Origin: an uncultured Prevotellaceae bacterium
GTDB lineage: Bacteria; Bacteroidota; Bacteroidia; Bacteroidales; Bacteroidaceae
Direction: 5' to 3'
Assembly: GCA_902790625.1 (NCBI GenBank)
Contig: CADASP010000026.1
Coordinates: 1 to 64,000 of the forward strand
DNA: 64,000 bases
Shown piece after piece: positions 7,503 to 15,988 of the stretch. Position 1 is the stretch's first letter. Every line of letters starts with the position of its first letter. The notes beneath the pieces were generated by a model. The model worked only from the letters and a program-made list of their open reading frames with translations. It was not told the DNA's origin and made no database searches. The position numbers and the translations under genes were made by a program.

Positions 7503-8972
7503 ATGGCAACAACATCATTAAAATTATCGACAAAGACCGATGCCAATGGCAGGAGTCAAATTATCGTGAAATTAACAATCTCACGAACAAACCGCCCATG
7601 CTTCAAAAGTGGAGTTTGGGTCAGCCCGGAATGGTTCAAGCCTGTTCTGGAAACGAAGAAGGGATTTGTGTACGACGTAGTGATTCCGAAAAAGGGAAGA
7701 TTAAACGTGATGGAAGTCCGGGAGGCAGAGGCAGCAAAAGCTACGCTGTCAGCGTATGTTAGTAAGCTGGTGGCAGTAAGCAACGCCCTGTCAAACGGAC
7801 AAGAAAATGTAACACACAATGCTATCGATGAAGCAATGAATGTGACACGCGACATGGTAACAACGGCGATTACCTACCAAAGCATTCGGGAAGCGAAGGC
7901 GAACATTGAGCATCAGGAATTGATGCCCTCAAAAGATTTCTTTGATTGGATGGATTTGTACCTCAAAAAGAAAGAACTGTCAGAAGGGCGCAAACGTGGA
8001 TTCCGCGTGCTGGTCAGGATGTTGGCAAGGTATCAATCTTTTGTGCGCATGACTGACAAGGAAAGAAGCGGCTTCACGCTGGATGTAGACACGCTGGACA
8101 AGGAAACTGTTGAAGATTTCTTCGATTATGCCTCCAACGAAAAAACATTGTCGGAAGAGTACCCAGAAATATTTAAGAAGCTCCTATCCGAATATCCACC
8201 AGAGATTAGTCCCAAACACAAGAAATCGACGATATGTGAAAGAGGACGAAACGTGATGATTGAGCGAAAGAAACAGCTGAGAGCGTTTTTTCGCTGGATG
8301 CTGGAAGAGGGCTATTCGAAAAACCAGCCCTTTGAGGGAGTTAAAATTGGAAGCGAGGTGTACGGAACACCATACTATCTTACGGTGGCAGAAAGGAACA
8401 TCGTAGCCGATTGGGACTTTTCAGAAAATAAGCATCTGGAGTCCCAAAGAGACATTTTCTTGCTGCAATGTCTGATAGGTTGCAGGGTGAGTGACCTGTT
8501 GACACTTACGAAAGACAACGTGGTAGAGAAAGATGGGGTAGAGGTGATTGAATACATTCCGAGGAAAACAAAAGGCAAGAATCCAGTAGTGGTGACCGTT
8601 CCGATGAACGAAAGAGCAAAACGTCTGGTTGGGAAATACCTGAATTCGGACAACAAGAGGGGTAAGTTGCTACCTGTCATTTCAAGTCAGAAATACAATG
8701 ATACGATAAAAGAGATTCTAAAGGAATGCAGAATAAACAGGATGGTTTCTGTTATCAATCCTACATCTGGGGAAGAAGAGCAACGACCCATTTGCGAGGT
8801 AGCAAGCAGCCACATGGCAAGGCGGACATTTATAGGCAACCTCTATAAAAAGCTGAAAGACCCCAGCTTGATAGGCAAACTCTCAGGGCATGCCGAGGGG
8901 TCACGGGCTTTTTGCCGTTATCGCGATATAGACTTGGATATGATGAGGGAAACGGTAAACTTAATAGATTAG
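7503..8972 (+). CDS. Tyrosine recombinase (integrase) of the element
   Basis: A 489-residue integrase. The N-terminal third has an arm-binding-like domain, the middle a SAM-like core-binding domain (around SKDFFDWMDLYLKKKELSEG), and the C-terminal third the catalytic domain. The catalytic set is visible as Arg in CLIGCRVSDLLTL, Lys in RKTKGKNPVVV, His/Arg in SHMARRTFIGN, His in KLSGHAEGS and the nucleophile Tyr in FCRYRDID. It should insert and excise the element at the tRNA-Arg 3' end. It is next to the left end, the normal place for such genes. Confidence 0.92.
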   Translation: MATTSLKLSTKTDANGRSQIIVKLTISRTNRPCFKSGVWVSPEWFKPVLETKKGFVYDVVIPKKGRLNVMEVREAEAAKATLSAYVSKLVAVSNALSNGQENVTHNAIDEAMNVTRDMVTTAITYQSIREAKANIEHQELMPSKDFFDWMDLYLKKKELSEGRKRGFRVLVRMLARYQSFVRMTDKERSGFTLDVDTLDKETVEDFFDYASNEKTLSEEYPEIFKKLLSEYPPEISPKHKKSTICERGRNVMIERKKQLRAFFRWMLEEGYSKNQPFEGVKIGSEVYGTPYYLTVAERNIVADWDFSENKHLESQRDIFLLQCLIGCRVSDLLTLTKDNVVEKDGVEVIEYIPRKTKGKNPVVVTVPMNERAKRLVGKYLNSDNKRGKLLPVISSQKYNDTIKEILKECRINRMVSVINPTSGEEEQRPICEVASSHMARRTFIGNLYKKLKDPSLIGKLSGHAEGSRAFCRYRDIDLDMMRETVNLID

Positions 8973-8975
8973 GCC

Positions 8976-9749
8976 ATGAAGGATTTTCCCGTTACAAAAC
9001 AATTTGTAGCCGACATCAATTTTCTGTGCGCGGCCATCTTCAAAAAGGAGTTCTTTACGGAAGGATTCTTCTATAATCGTGGAATGGAGATATACCGCAC
9101 GTACGCATGGAGCGAGAGCCATCCAGCATGGGATGAGCGGGAGCTGGTTCGCGACTTTTTGGACAATGTTGATGTGCAGAGCAAAGAGGGGCTGCAGGAC
9201 GCTTTCGACTTGTGGAAACTCATTCTCAACGGCATCAATCTGCCCGACTGTGACCTGCTCATGTATGGGTGGCAAACTAGGGACATGGGGGCACATAGTA
9301 AAGATGGTCTCGCAATCTGGGAGTGGTTGGTTGACGTGTGCGGTTCTGTTAGGCTTGAGGTCGAGAAACTAACGAAAGAATACGAGCTACTGGATAGATG
9401 TTCAGCAGACCATTTCCTCGTTCCGGGGTACTATCCTGAGAACCCCTTGCCCCACGATACCTCCAAAAGCGAACCGACCACAAAGACGAGAAAGCATAGG
9501 AAGGTGAAGACCTTTTCGGAATGGCTATCGGAAGGAGTTGACATGGAAAAGCTGAGAGAGAAATATGTCGGCACACACGGGAGGGATAAGGTGAGAGACC
9601 TTCTTTTAGAGGCCATTGGAGCAAATTGTTCCAAATATCCCTCGTTTGAAGTCCTTAAAGAAGCGTTTCCAGATGTCATCGGAAGAAGCGAATATTACGA
9701 AGTAACCAGGCAACTGAAACCATCAAAAAAGGTCGAAAAGTTCCTTTAG
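8976..9749 (+). CDS. Element protein of unknown function (257 aa)
   Basis: The gene starts 3 bases after the integrase stop, so it is translated from the same transcript. The protein begins MKDFPVTKQFVADINFL. Its first 150 residues are rich in Trp and acidic residues. After a basic linker (TKTRKHRKVKTFSEW) comes a C-terminal region around EWLSEGVDMEKLREKYVG that resembles a small helical DNA-binding fold. I do not recognise a family. Its pairing with the integrase suggests an accessory role in recombination or control, but that is only context. A strong terminator follows. Confidence 0.7.
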   Translation: MKDFPVTKQFVADINFLCAAIFKKEFFTEGFFYNRGMEIYRTYAWSESHPAWDERELVRDFLDNVDVQSKEGLQDAFDLWKLILNGINLPDCDLLMYGWQTRDMGAHSKDGLAIWEWLVDVCGSVRLEVEKLTKEYELLDRCSADHFLVPGYYPENPLPHDTSKSEPTTKTRKHRKVKTFSEWLSEGVDMEKLREKYVGTHGRDKVRDLLLEAIGANCSKYPSFEVLKEAFPDVIGRSEYYEVTRQLKPSKKVEKFL

Positions 9750-9773
9750 AGGTAATGCAAGGAGTAAAAAATA

Positions 9774-9823
9774 CGGACATTTACGGACAGTTATTTAAGG
9801 GTCCGTAAATGTCCGTTTTTTTT
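9774..9823 (+). terminator. Strong intrinsic terminator after the int unit
   Basis: Perfect 15-bp arms, CGGACATTTACGGAC and GTCCGTAAATGTCCG, are separated by 12 bases and followed by eight T. It ends the integrase transcript and directly precedes the next promoter. Confidence 0.85.
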
Positions 9824-9824
9824 A

Positions 9825-9857
9825 TTTGCGTAAATGTGGTACAATGTCGTATCTTTG
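9825..9857 (+). promoter_or_regulatory. Promoter of the HTH-DUF3987 unit
   Basis: TTTG 9825-9828, 21 bases, TATCTTTG 9850-9857. It lies right after the terminator and drives the genes from 9948. The predicted leader is about 85 bases. Confidence 0.7.
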
Positions 9858-9947
9858 CATCGTCAATCGGCGATTTATCCACGCCCGAACGACCGCCCCT
9901 GAGCGACCGAGAGGATAAGCGGCTAAAGCGGAAGGGGAACAAGACAA

Positions 9948-10232
9948 ATGTCAATACAAGAACTAATCCAAGCGGGAAACGGCAGCACCATTTTGATGGT
10001 AACGCCACAGATGCTACAGGAGTTTTCGCTACAGGTGGCAAAACTCGTCCAGGAACAACAGCATGTCAAGCGTGAAGAACTCTTCACGCCATCGCAATTT
10101 GCTCAACGCCACGGTGTTGACCGGTCAACGCTTTGGCGATGGCGCAAGAATGGCTTGCTGAAGGCCACCGTGGTTGGCACGAAAATTTATTACAAAGACA
10201 CGGATTTGATAACGACCAGTAGGGAGGACTGA
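9948..10232 (+). CDS. Excisionase-like helix-turn-helix protein
   Basis: A 94-residue protein. After a 40-residue N-terminal helix-rich part comes a compact MerR/HTH_17-type domain: LFTPSQFAQRHGVDRSTLWR, then WRKNGLLKATVVGTKIYYKD. Such proteins in Bacteroidales islands act as excisionases or as regulators of the replication genes. The stop codon is 2 bases before the start of the DUF3987 gene, so the two are cotranscribed. Start choice: the ATG at 9948 (ATGTCAATACAAG) gives the only sensible N-terminus after the promoter. Confidence 0.8.
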   Translation: MSIQELIQAGNGSTILMVTPQMLQEFSLQVAKLVQEQQHVKREELFTPSQFAQRHGVDRSTLWRWRKNGLLKATVVGTKIYYKDTDLITTSRED

Positions 10233-10234
10233 AC

Positions 10235-11569
10235 ATGATACAAAAAGAAAGAGTGGCCGAAGCCACCCCAATCTCATACGACAGCACAAAGGTAGCTACT
10301 TTTCAGCAATCTCACAAGAGTTTGCAGGATAAATTGACCGAAGACCTGCTAAAAAATCACCAAAAGGCAAAAGACCGCAAGGTTTTGCCCATTGACGGCC
10401 TCCGCGACGACGTTCAGGAGATTATCGAACATTTATCTCTTAGCACTAAAAGTTGTAGGAACTTTGTAGCGGCGTCCGTTCTTACTACCATCGGGGCAAC
10501 AGCAGGAACAGGGATGAAAGTTAAGGATGGAGGCTGGACGAACTACGGGCAGCTATATACTATGCTCTACGGTAGCCCGTCGGACTCAAAGACTCCCGCA
10601 ATAAAACCTGTCATCGCACCGCTGGAATACATGGAGAGCCAATATTTAGAGGAGTATAAGGATGAGCTGGCGCGGTACAAAGAACTTTCAAAGGACAAGA
10701 ATACCGACGCAGGAGCCACGCCGATTTGTCATCAACTCTTAGTTCAGAACACAACGCCAGAAGCCATCATTGACGTACTCGACAAGAACCGGCGTGGGCT
10801 GCTCATCGTGGCGGACGAGGCATATAATTTCTTCCGAAGCGTCGACAAATACAATAATGGAGGAGATTTCACGGGGGCAATGACTGAATGCTGGAGCAAT
10901 AGCTCATTGTTCATAAACAGGAAAGGAGAAGAGATACGCAAAGTAATCCGCGAGCCGTTTCTCGCATTCTTGGGTGGGATTCAGGAGGGCAATCTCCGAA
11001 AGATCTTCCCGAAATACGACGGCACGGGTTTCATTGAGCGGTGGAGTTTTTGCCTACCGAACCAGAAGCCTTCTGAACGCGTGCCCCCCGACCCCTCAGT
11101 ATATACTCGCTGGCAACTTTTAGTACGAAACGTGCGCGAAATGCCACCCACTACTCTTTATTTCTCAAACGATGCCACGGATTTTCTCACCAACTATGAG
11201 AAAGAAATCGACGAGGAGGTGCAGCGATTAAGCGACGAAGGCAACGAGCGCATGGGCAGTTATGTATCGAAAGCTAATTATATGGTACGTCGTTACGCGG
11301 CTATCGCTCATTTGCTCGGCCACAACCCACAACCTACAACCATACCACTTTGTGAAGTTGAGTATGCGCGGCGGCTAGTCACATTCTTTGAAGAAGGCAC
11401 TAAGAAGGTATACGAGGACTTATTCGGAAAAGAAGAAGGGATATCTGACGCGCAGATAATCAGGATACTTGAAGCACGTCACAACATCACTCAACGTCAA
11501 AAGCAGGGAGCACTTGCCGACATAATGGAAAAGACGCAGCAAGCTGTTTCGAAGAATTTGAAAAAATAA
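10235..11569 (+). CDS. DUF3987-type mobile-element ATPase
   Basis: A 444-residue protein of the DUF3987 kind found in Bacteroidales plasmids and islands, often next to a primase-like gene. A phosphate-binding loop variant is visible in LYGSPSDSKTPAI and a Walker B-like strand in RRGLLIVADEAYNFF. Later FLGGIQEGNLRKIFPKYDGT and GFIERWSFCLPN are typical of the family. The family is generally taken as helicase-like and linked to element replication. The biochemical role has, to my knowledge, not been settled. It is cytoplasmic and follows the HTH gene by 2 bases. Confidence 0.75.
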   Translation: MIQKERVAEATPISYDSTKVATFQQSHKSLQDKLTEDLLKNHQKAKDRKVLPIDGLRDDVQEIIEHLSLSTKSCRNFVAASVLTTIGATAGTGMKVKDGGWTNYGQLYTMLYGSPSDSKTPAIKPVIAPLEYMESQYLEEYKDELARYKELSKDKNTDAGATPICHQLLVQNTTPEAIIDVLDKNRRGLLIVADEAYNFFRSVDKYNNGGDFTGAMTECWSNSSLFINRKGEEIRKVIREPFLAFLGGIQEGNLRKIFPKYDGTGFIERWSFCLPNQKPSERVPPDPSVYTRWQLLVRNVREMPPTTLYFSNDATDFLTNYEKEIDEEVQRLSDEGNERMGSYVSKANYMVRRYAAIAHLLGHNPQPTTIPLCEVEYARRLVTFFEEGTKKVYEDLFGKEEGISDAQIIRILEARHNITQRQKQGALADIMEKTQQAVSKNLKK

Positions 11570-11576
11570 CAAATAA

Positions 11577-11656
11577 GGTTGTTGGTTGTTGGTTGTATTC
11601 GCCAAAATGCCAATAAACAAAGGGGTTTTGAGAAAAACAACCAACAACCAACAACC
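11577..11656. repeat. Perfect 20-bp inverted repeat before the primase-like gene
   Basis: Left arm GGTTGTTGGTTGTTGGTTGT at 11577-11596, exact complement at 11637-11656, with a 40-base spacer. Each arm is itself made of GGTTGTT repeats. It lies between the DUF3987 stop and ATG 11673. As RNA it would form a long hairpin 16 bases before the start codon; as DNA it could be a binding site or part of a replication origin. Confidence 0.75.
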
Positions 11657-11672
11657 AACCAAAAACAAAAAA

Positions 11673-12842
11673 ATGGAGTACAAATACAAATTTGACGGTG
11701 AATATCTCACTTGCCCGTCATGTGGGCGGATTCGTAAATACCGAGACTTTTACGTTTCCAAGACTGGCAAACCTGTGGCCCACATGATTTGCGGCGAGTG
11801 CTTTTCAGCTTCATGCGGTTATCGCGTTACGCCGAGTCAGTATTTCTCCGAGCACCCTGAAGCACGGTCGCAGACATTCACAGGAGATTGGCAACCGCAC
11901 CCCGAGCCACCCGTCACCTACATTGACCGCCACCACGTCGCTGACTACATTCCAGCTGCCGCCGACCTGCACAAAAGCAATCTGCTGGCGTATCTCCTTC
12001 CCATCTTCGGGGCTGACAAGATGATGCCCGTCGTGCGCAAGTATGGCGTAGGAGTAGATGCCGATGGCTCCACGCGATGGCCGCAAATTGATGAACGCAA
12101 GCGGGTGCGCCAGATCAAAGTACAACAGCACAACCGATTCAACGGGCATAGGGAAGGCATTACCGACATGACACACAAGCATCTTAGAGACATAGGAGAA
12201 ATTGACCCCGAAAGCCAAGCGGAGCAATGCCTGTTCGGCCAGCACCTCCTCGCCAACGCCAACGAAGAGACCATTGCAGCCGTCGTTGAATCTGAAAAGA
12301 CAGCTTTCATGTTCGCTATGCTTTACCCGCAAGTTGTGTGGGTCGCCACAGGAGGCGAAGGCAATTTCTCGCTTGTCAGGAAAGCCCAGAACCTGCTCGG
12401 AAGGTGTGGCAGCGTCACCATCATCCCCGACGCTGGCAGCTTCGCCAAATGGAAGCAAGAAGCGCGGAAGCTGTCATTGACTAACATCGAATTCAGCAAC
12501 ATTTGTTCTGGTCATTCGCATAACGTTGACATAGCCGACCTGCTTATATATGAGTACCTTTCCACTCATCGCCAACCACAACAACAGGAATTGGACTTCA
12601 GCAAGCCAGCACCATCCGCTACACCCACGGCTGCACCATGCCCTTCACCATCACCTTCGACCACCGCAGGAGCATCTACCCCCACCACGCCAGCCGTAGA
12701 GCCGCGCATAAGGTACTCTACCATCTTGCCCTTCCCCAGCGGCGATGTGTTCAGTTCGCTGTCACAAGTGGAGTTCGACTCCCTTCTTAGCCCTGAAGCC
12801 GTGGCAGCATGGCAAACGGCACACCCCACAGCTCCCTTTTAG
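11673..12842 (+). CDS. DUF6371-like, zinc-ribbon plus Toprim primase-type protein
   Basis: A 389-residue protein starting MEYKYKFDGEYLTCPSCGR. An N-terminal zinc ribbon (CPSCG ... ICGECF ... C) is followed by a middle region and then a Toprim-like core: VVESEKTAFMFAMLYPQVVW holds the conserved Glu, WVATGGEGNF follows, and SVTIIPDAGSFAKW holds the Asp motif. The tail is rich in Pro, Thr and Ser. This architecture matches the DUF6371 proteins of Bacteroidales islands and suggests primase-type action with the DUF3987 ATPase. The frame extends upstream into the inverted repeat, but only ATG 11673 gives a clean zinc-ribbon N-terminus. Confidence 0.7.
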   Translation: MEYKYKFDGEYLTCPSCGRIRKYRDFYVSKTGKPVAHMICGECFSASCGYRVTPSQYFSEHPEARSQTFTGDWQPHPEPPVTYIDRHHVADYIPAAADLHKSNLLAYLLPIFGADKMMPVVRKYGVGVDADGSTRWPQIDERKRVRQIKVQQHNRFNGHREGITDMTHKHLRDIGEIDPESQAEQCLFGQHLLANANEETIAAVVESEKTAFMFAMLYPQVVWVATGGEGNFSLVRKAQNLLGRCGSVTIIPDAGSFAKWKQEARKLSLTNIEFSNICSGHSHNVDIADLLIYEYLSTHRQPQQQELDFSKPAPSATPTAAPCPSPSPSTTAGASTPTTPAVEPRIRYSTILPFPSGDVFSSLSQVEFDSLLSPEAVAAWQTAHPTAPF

Positions 12843-12864
12843 TATAATTATTAATATATTCATT

Positions 12865-13026
12865 ATGAAAACGAAACACGACATCATTAAAGCACAGCTT
12901 GAACTATATGAAGAAGCCACAAGAAAGCGCGCAGAACGGCCTACAAGCGCGCCAAATGTGCAGGGCGGACAACTATCAAGCCCCACGGAAGAAAAGCCGT
13001 TAGAACGCGATTTATTAAATCACTAG
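12865..13026 (+). CDS. Small element protein (53 aa)
   Basis: The protein starts MKTKHDIIKAQLELYEEATR, a charged amphipathic helix, followed by a flexible polar tail. The ATG at 12865 follows an AT-rich spacer 22 bases after the primase-like gene, on the same strand. No family is recognised. It may be a partner of the neighbouring replication-type proteins. The gene is short, so support is moderate. Confidence 0.45.
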   Translation: MKTKHDIIKAQLELYEEATRKRAERPTSAPNVQGGQLSSPTEEKPLERDLLNH

Positions 13027-13049
13027 TGCTTTATCTTACAAATAATTAT

Positions 13050-13057
13050 TACCTTTG
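13050..13057 (+). promoter_or_regulatory. -7 promoter element before 13076
   Basis: TACCTTTG at 13050-13057 lies 18 bases before ATG 13076. No clear TTTG box is seen 19-21 bases upstream. The position excludes the upstream in-frame ATG at 13055 as a start. Confidence 0.45.
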
Positions 13058-13075
13058 CACTCAAAACAAAGAAGT

Positions 13076-13495
13076 ATGGATATTTTGAAGCAGCAGAAAG
13101 AGTTCATTCGGGAATCGCGGAAACTCAACCGTCAGTCCCGTTCCATCCTCAGGCAGATGAAGGAAGCCCAAGACCACCAGAAGTATATGGAGCTCAAGAC
13201 GACGTTCGATGCTCTCCAAGTAAGGTTGGACGAGCTGGACAAAATTGGTGAAAAACTTATTGAGGAAAGCGAGAAGCCCGAAAACGGAGTGGTCACTCCC
13301 TTGCAGATGTACAACCTTTGGTCTGCAATTCGTGGCAGAATCCGTCTTGCAAAGTTCGGTGACAACGGAGTAGAACTCCCCGAAATTGACGTGGAAAAAA
13401 TCTTTAAAGGAAGAAGATACCGCCCCCTTGACGAAGTGACAGCCGAAATACTTTCCATCATCGAAAAATGGCAACCTTTAGCTAACGAAAGTTAA
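13076..13495 (+). CDS. Coiled-coil element protein of unknown function (139 aa)
   Basis: The protein begins MDILKQQKEFIRESRKLNRQ, and residues 1-65 form a long charged helix with heptad-like spacing, likely a coiled coil. The second half (LQMYNLWSAIRGRIRLAKFG onward) is mixed and ends in a helix. No known family is recognised. It lies upstream of the serine recombinase with its own promoter element. Confidence 0.6.
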   Translation: MDILKQQKEFIRESRKLNRQSRSILRQMKEAQDHQKYMELKTTFDALQVRLDELDKIGEKLIEESEKPENGVVTPLQMYNLWSAIRGRIRLAKFGDNGVELPEIDVEKIFKGRRYRPLDEVTAEILSIIEKWQPLANES

Positions 13496-13509
13496 ATACC
13501 ATTTCAGAA

Positions 13510-13524
13510 ATGTTACAGTAACAT
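13510..13524. promoter_or_regulatory. Palindrome upstream of the serine recombinase
   Basis: ATGTTACAGTAACAT is a perfect 7+1+7 palindrome about 40 bases upstream of the recombinase promoter element TATCTTTG (13566-13573). It could be an operator or part of a recombinase binding site. Confidence 0.45.
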
Positions 13525-13565
13525 AAATAATACGGACGTTTTAGATTTGTTACGGATTAATTCAC

Positions 13566-13573
13566 TATCTTTG
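13566..13573 (+). promoter_or_regulatory. -7 promoter element of the serine recombinase gene
   Basis: TATCTTTG at 13566-13573, 21 bases before ATG 13595. A TTTG lies at 13546 but at a shorter spacing than normal. Confidence 0.5.
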
Positions 13574-13594
13574 CAGCATAAAAAACGCAAGGAT

Positions 13595-14275
13595 ATGAAA
13601 AAGTATTTCGCTTATTTTCGAGTCAGTACTGGCGGGCAGACAACCAAGCAGCAGCACGCCGAAGTAATTAACTACGCCAAAGCCCACGGCCAGTATGTCG
13701 GTGGTGTTGATGAGCAGGTCAGCGGCAAGTCGATGGACAACCGCCCCTTACTCAGGGAGGCAATAAACAAGTGCAAGGCTGAAGGGTTGACCCTGCTTGT
13801 CCTGAAGCTTGACCGTATCAGTCGCGATGCGGCAGACACCTTTGCCATCTACAAGGAATGTCCTTTTGAATGTGTGCAGCAGGACACAACTGACATTCTA
13901 ACTCTTTCCGTCTTCGCAGGATTGGCCGCAAAGGAGCGTCAGATGATTTCTCAGCGCACAAAGGCAAAGCTGGAACAGCTGAAGAAGGATGGGAAGAAGC
14001 TGGGTAGTCCTCTCTATCAGAAGGACGCGAAAGGCCACCTGTCGAAGGATGCCGAGAGACAGCTGGCAGAGAATCGGGAACGCATGGCCAATGCTCGCAG
14101 GGACGCAGCAGACAACAACGATGCTAACGTGAAGGCATGGGCTGTGATAGAGAACCGCCAAGGCTCACTCCAGCAACTCGCAGACATCCTCAATGCCGCA
14201 GGTTTCCGCACACCGCACGGCAAGGAATGGCAGAAGATGTCAGTAAGGCGGCTCATTGCTCGCTTCGTCAAGTAA
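13595..14275 (+). CDS. Serine recombinase (resolvase/invertase type)
   Basis: A 226-residue recombinase. The N-terminal catalytic domain starts MKKYFAYFRVST, with the nucleophile Ser in YFRVST. LLVLKLDRISRDAADTF carries the conserved Asp-Arg-x-x-Arg motif, and LAAKERQMISQRTKAKL is the E-helix region. The C-terminal part ends with a helix-turn-helix around SLQQLADILNAAGFRTPHG. It may resolve element multimers or control an inversion. No second inverted site was found. ATG 13595 was chosen because the promoter element at 13566 would lie inside any longer version. Confidence 0.87.
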   Translation: MKKYFAYFRVSTGGQTTKQQHAEVINYAKAHGQYVGGVDEQVSGKSMDNRPLLREAINKCKAEGLTLLVLKLDRISRDAADTFAIYKECPFECVQQDTTDILTLSVFAGLAAKERQMISQRTKAKLEQLKKDGKKLGSPLYQKDAKGHLSKDAERQLAENRERMANARRDAADNNDANVKAWAVIENRQGSLQQLADILNAAGFRTPHGKEWQKMSVRRLIARFVK

Positions 14276-14326
14276 CCGCCACGCTCACAGCCCTGCCCAT
14301 CGTCTGGGCATCCACACCTGCATGAA

Positions 14327-14353
14327 AAACCCCGCCTCAGATGGACGGGGTTT
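14327..14353. terminator. Terminator between convergent genes
   Basis: Arms AAACCCCG and CGGGGTTT with an 11-base loop. The minus strand has a run of five T. It lies between the serine recombinase and the minus-strand gene at 14369 and can serve both. Confidence 0.7.
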
Positions 14354-14368
14354 CAACATTTGTGAACA

Positions 14369-14581
14369 CTATTGCTTTTGCATGTTGTCCACGATGGGGG
14401 TTGCACTCAACTGTTCGAGAAAATCCAGCACGAAGCCAAGCTCATTGATTTCAATCTGGTAGCCAGGCAAGGCGTTGGCCATTAAGTCAATGACAGCTTT
14501 TTCCACTCTCTTTACGCCCTCGATGAAACTTTCTTTGTCCCAGCAGCTTTTCGACAAGTCGATAACATTTTGATAGTCCAT
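14369..14581 (-). CDS. Small element protein of unknown function (70 aa)
   Basis: The protein starts MDYQNVIDLSKSCWDKESF, is acidic and helical, and ends DNMQKQ. It is the only minus-strand gene of the element and has a good promoter element (TAACTTTG) 37 bases upstream. No family is recognised. Small, separately promoted genes of this kind can be regulators or anti-defence factors, but nothing in the sequence shows which. Confidence 0.6.
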   Translation of the reverse strand: MDYQNVIDLSKSCWDKESFIEGVKRVEKAVIDLMANALPGYQIEINELGFVLDFLEQLSATPIVDNMQKQ

Positions 14582-14617
14582 AGCTCAATTTAATTAATGA
14601 AAAATAAAAAAACGCTG

Positions 14618-14625
14618 CAAAGTTA
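14618..14625 (-). promoter_or_regulatory. -7 element for the 14369-14581 gene
   Basis: TAACTTTG on the minus strand, about 37 bases before the start codon. The gap 14626-14910 holds no other recognisable feature. Confidence 0.55.
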
Positions 14626-14910
14626 CAAAAAAAGTAGTACATTATACAGGCATTAAGCGGCTTTCTGATACGCATGAGGAAGGAATGATGAGAGCATTGT
14701 GCATTTTGCCTAAACGGCTGGATGGCAGGTTGTTAAGCAGCGAGATATGGGGGTAGCCCCCCCCTTGTGAAGACTAAAGACTGGCTGTGACCCGTCGTCG
14801 GAATTTTTTATTTTTTTTCATCCGCCACCGACATCCGGATGCCCCGTGCAGGTTTGGCTCACATCTGCCCAAAAAAGATTTTCGCTTTTGTCAAAAAAAT
14901 CGAAAAAACG

Positions 14911-14942
14911 TTTGGTTGTTTTGTAAAATTTTATTACTTTTG
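14911..14942 (+). promoter_or_regulatory. Promoter of the 14961 gene
   Basis: TTTG 14911-14914, 20 bases, TACTTTTG 14935-14942, an exact match to the Bacteroidales form, with ATG 19 bases downstream. Confidence 0.75.
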
Positions 14943-14960
14943 CAAAAAATCAGGACACAT

Positions 14961-15614
14961 ATGAACGTACCATCAACAGTAATCATCCAGCAGCAGCGCG
15001 CCGAGATTTTATCCGACCTGCGCATGGCCATCAAAAGCGTCCAGGATGCAGTCAACATTCTGAGGGGCATCAGCGACGTTGGCGTGCCCCACAGCGCGTC
15101 AGTCGAAGATTGGAAGAATGCACTCACAGCCGCCGCCGAGCGCAAGGAGTCCGCTAAACGTGCCATCAATGGCGACCCATCCCTCACGGGAGAGGAAAAG
15201 GAAAGCAAGTTAAGAGGATGGAAGCTCTGGCACAAGGCTGTGGCAGGGCACGTTGGCGGCATCATCAGGACATTGCAGAAATGGCCGCAAGCGTCGTGGC
15301 AATGGGATGCCGTAGCAGAGAACATCGTCGTAGGTCGCCCCACCGCAGACATCGCCGACGAGATGGCCACCCGCCCCGTGCCACCCGAAGCGAAGCAGCA
15401 TGGCCGTTTGTTGGGCAAAATCTACGAGAGCATCGCAGACCTGCGCCGATGGGAGCAGCACCACAACGTGCGAAAGCTTCCAATCGAAGCATTGCTGAAG
15501 ACCCCTGCCGAGTCGCTTGGCGAGCAATGGGCAACGGGCAGCATCCTTCGCCAGCATGGACTCGACAACGTAACGGCCAGCCGTGTGGCGGTTTTCGAAA
15601 GTACATTCATTTAA
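14961..15614 (+). CDS. Element protein of unknown function (217 aa)
   Basis: The protein begins MNVPSTVIIQQQRAEILSDL. It is helical, with a basic middle part (KLRGWKLWHKAVAGHVGGII) and a C-terminal helix set. No known domain is recognised. It has its own strong promoter and is followed 20 bases later by a coiled-coil gene and a terminator, so it is the first gene of a short operon. The frame is open for 174 bases upstream, but the promoter fixes ATG 14961 as the start. Confidence 0.65.
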   Translation: MNVPSTVIIQQQRAEILSDLRMAIKSVQDAVNILRGISDVGVPHSASVEDWKNALTAAAERKESAKRAINGDPSLTGEEKESKLRGWKLWHKAVAGHVGGIIRTLQKWPQASWQWDAVAENIVVGRPTADIADEMATRPVPPEAKQHGRLLGKIYESIADLRRWEQHHNVRKLPIEALLKTPAESLGEQWATGSILRQHGLDNVTASRVAVFESTFI

Positions 15615-15634
15615 TCATTTAAAAATAAGATATT

Positions 15635-15898
15635 ATGAACGAGTTAAACGAAGTTTTACAACTATTGCGTAGTGCCATGCCCCTCCTGAAAAAGTTCGGC
15701 GAGTGGCAGCAGCAACAGGAATTGAAAGAGCGTGAAGAGCAGGAGCGGGCATCATTCGCAGAGCGGGAGTTCAAGGCCTGGATTGCCGAAAGGCGAAAGA
15801 AGCAGCAGCAGGAGGAGAGAGATGCCGACGAGCTTGCCAAGAGGTGCTATGGCGGGGAAACATGGCAGCGGCAACGGTTCATTTCGCCCATGTTCTAA
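15635..15898 (+). CDS. Small coiled-coil protein (87 aa)
   Basis: The protein begins MNELNEVLQLLRSAMPLLKK and is nearly all helix, rich in Glu, Gln and Arg (EWQQQQELKEREEQE, then ERRKKQQQEERDADE). This predicts a long coiled coil, possibly a partner of the preceding 217-residue protein. It lies 20 bases after that gene and before a terminator. No family is recognised. Confidence 0.6.
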   Translation: MNELNEVLQLLRSAMPLLKKFGEWQQQQELKEREEQERASFAEREFKAWIAERRKKQQQEERDADELAKRCYGGETWQRQRFISPMF

Positions 15899-15923
15899 AA
15901 AAAGTCCCATCATAGTTGGGGAG

Positions 15924-15968
15924 GGGCTGGCGTTTAAGCATCAGCCAAGCGTCAGCCCATTTTTTTTA
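15924..15968 (+). terminator. Terminator after the coiled-coil gene
   Basis: GGGCTGGCG pairs with CGTCAGCCC (one mismatch), followed by ATTTTTTTT. It closes the 14961-15898 operon. Confidence 0.8.
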
Positions 15969-15988
15969 CTCTAATTACTTGATACACA

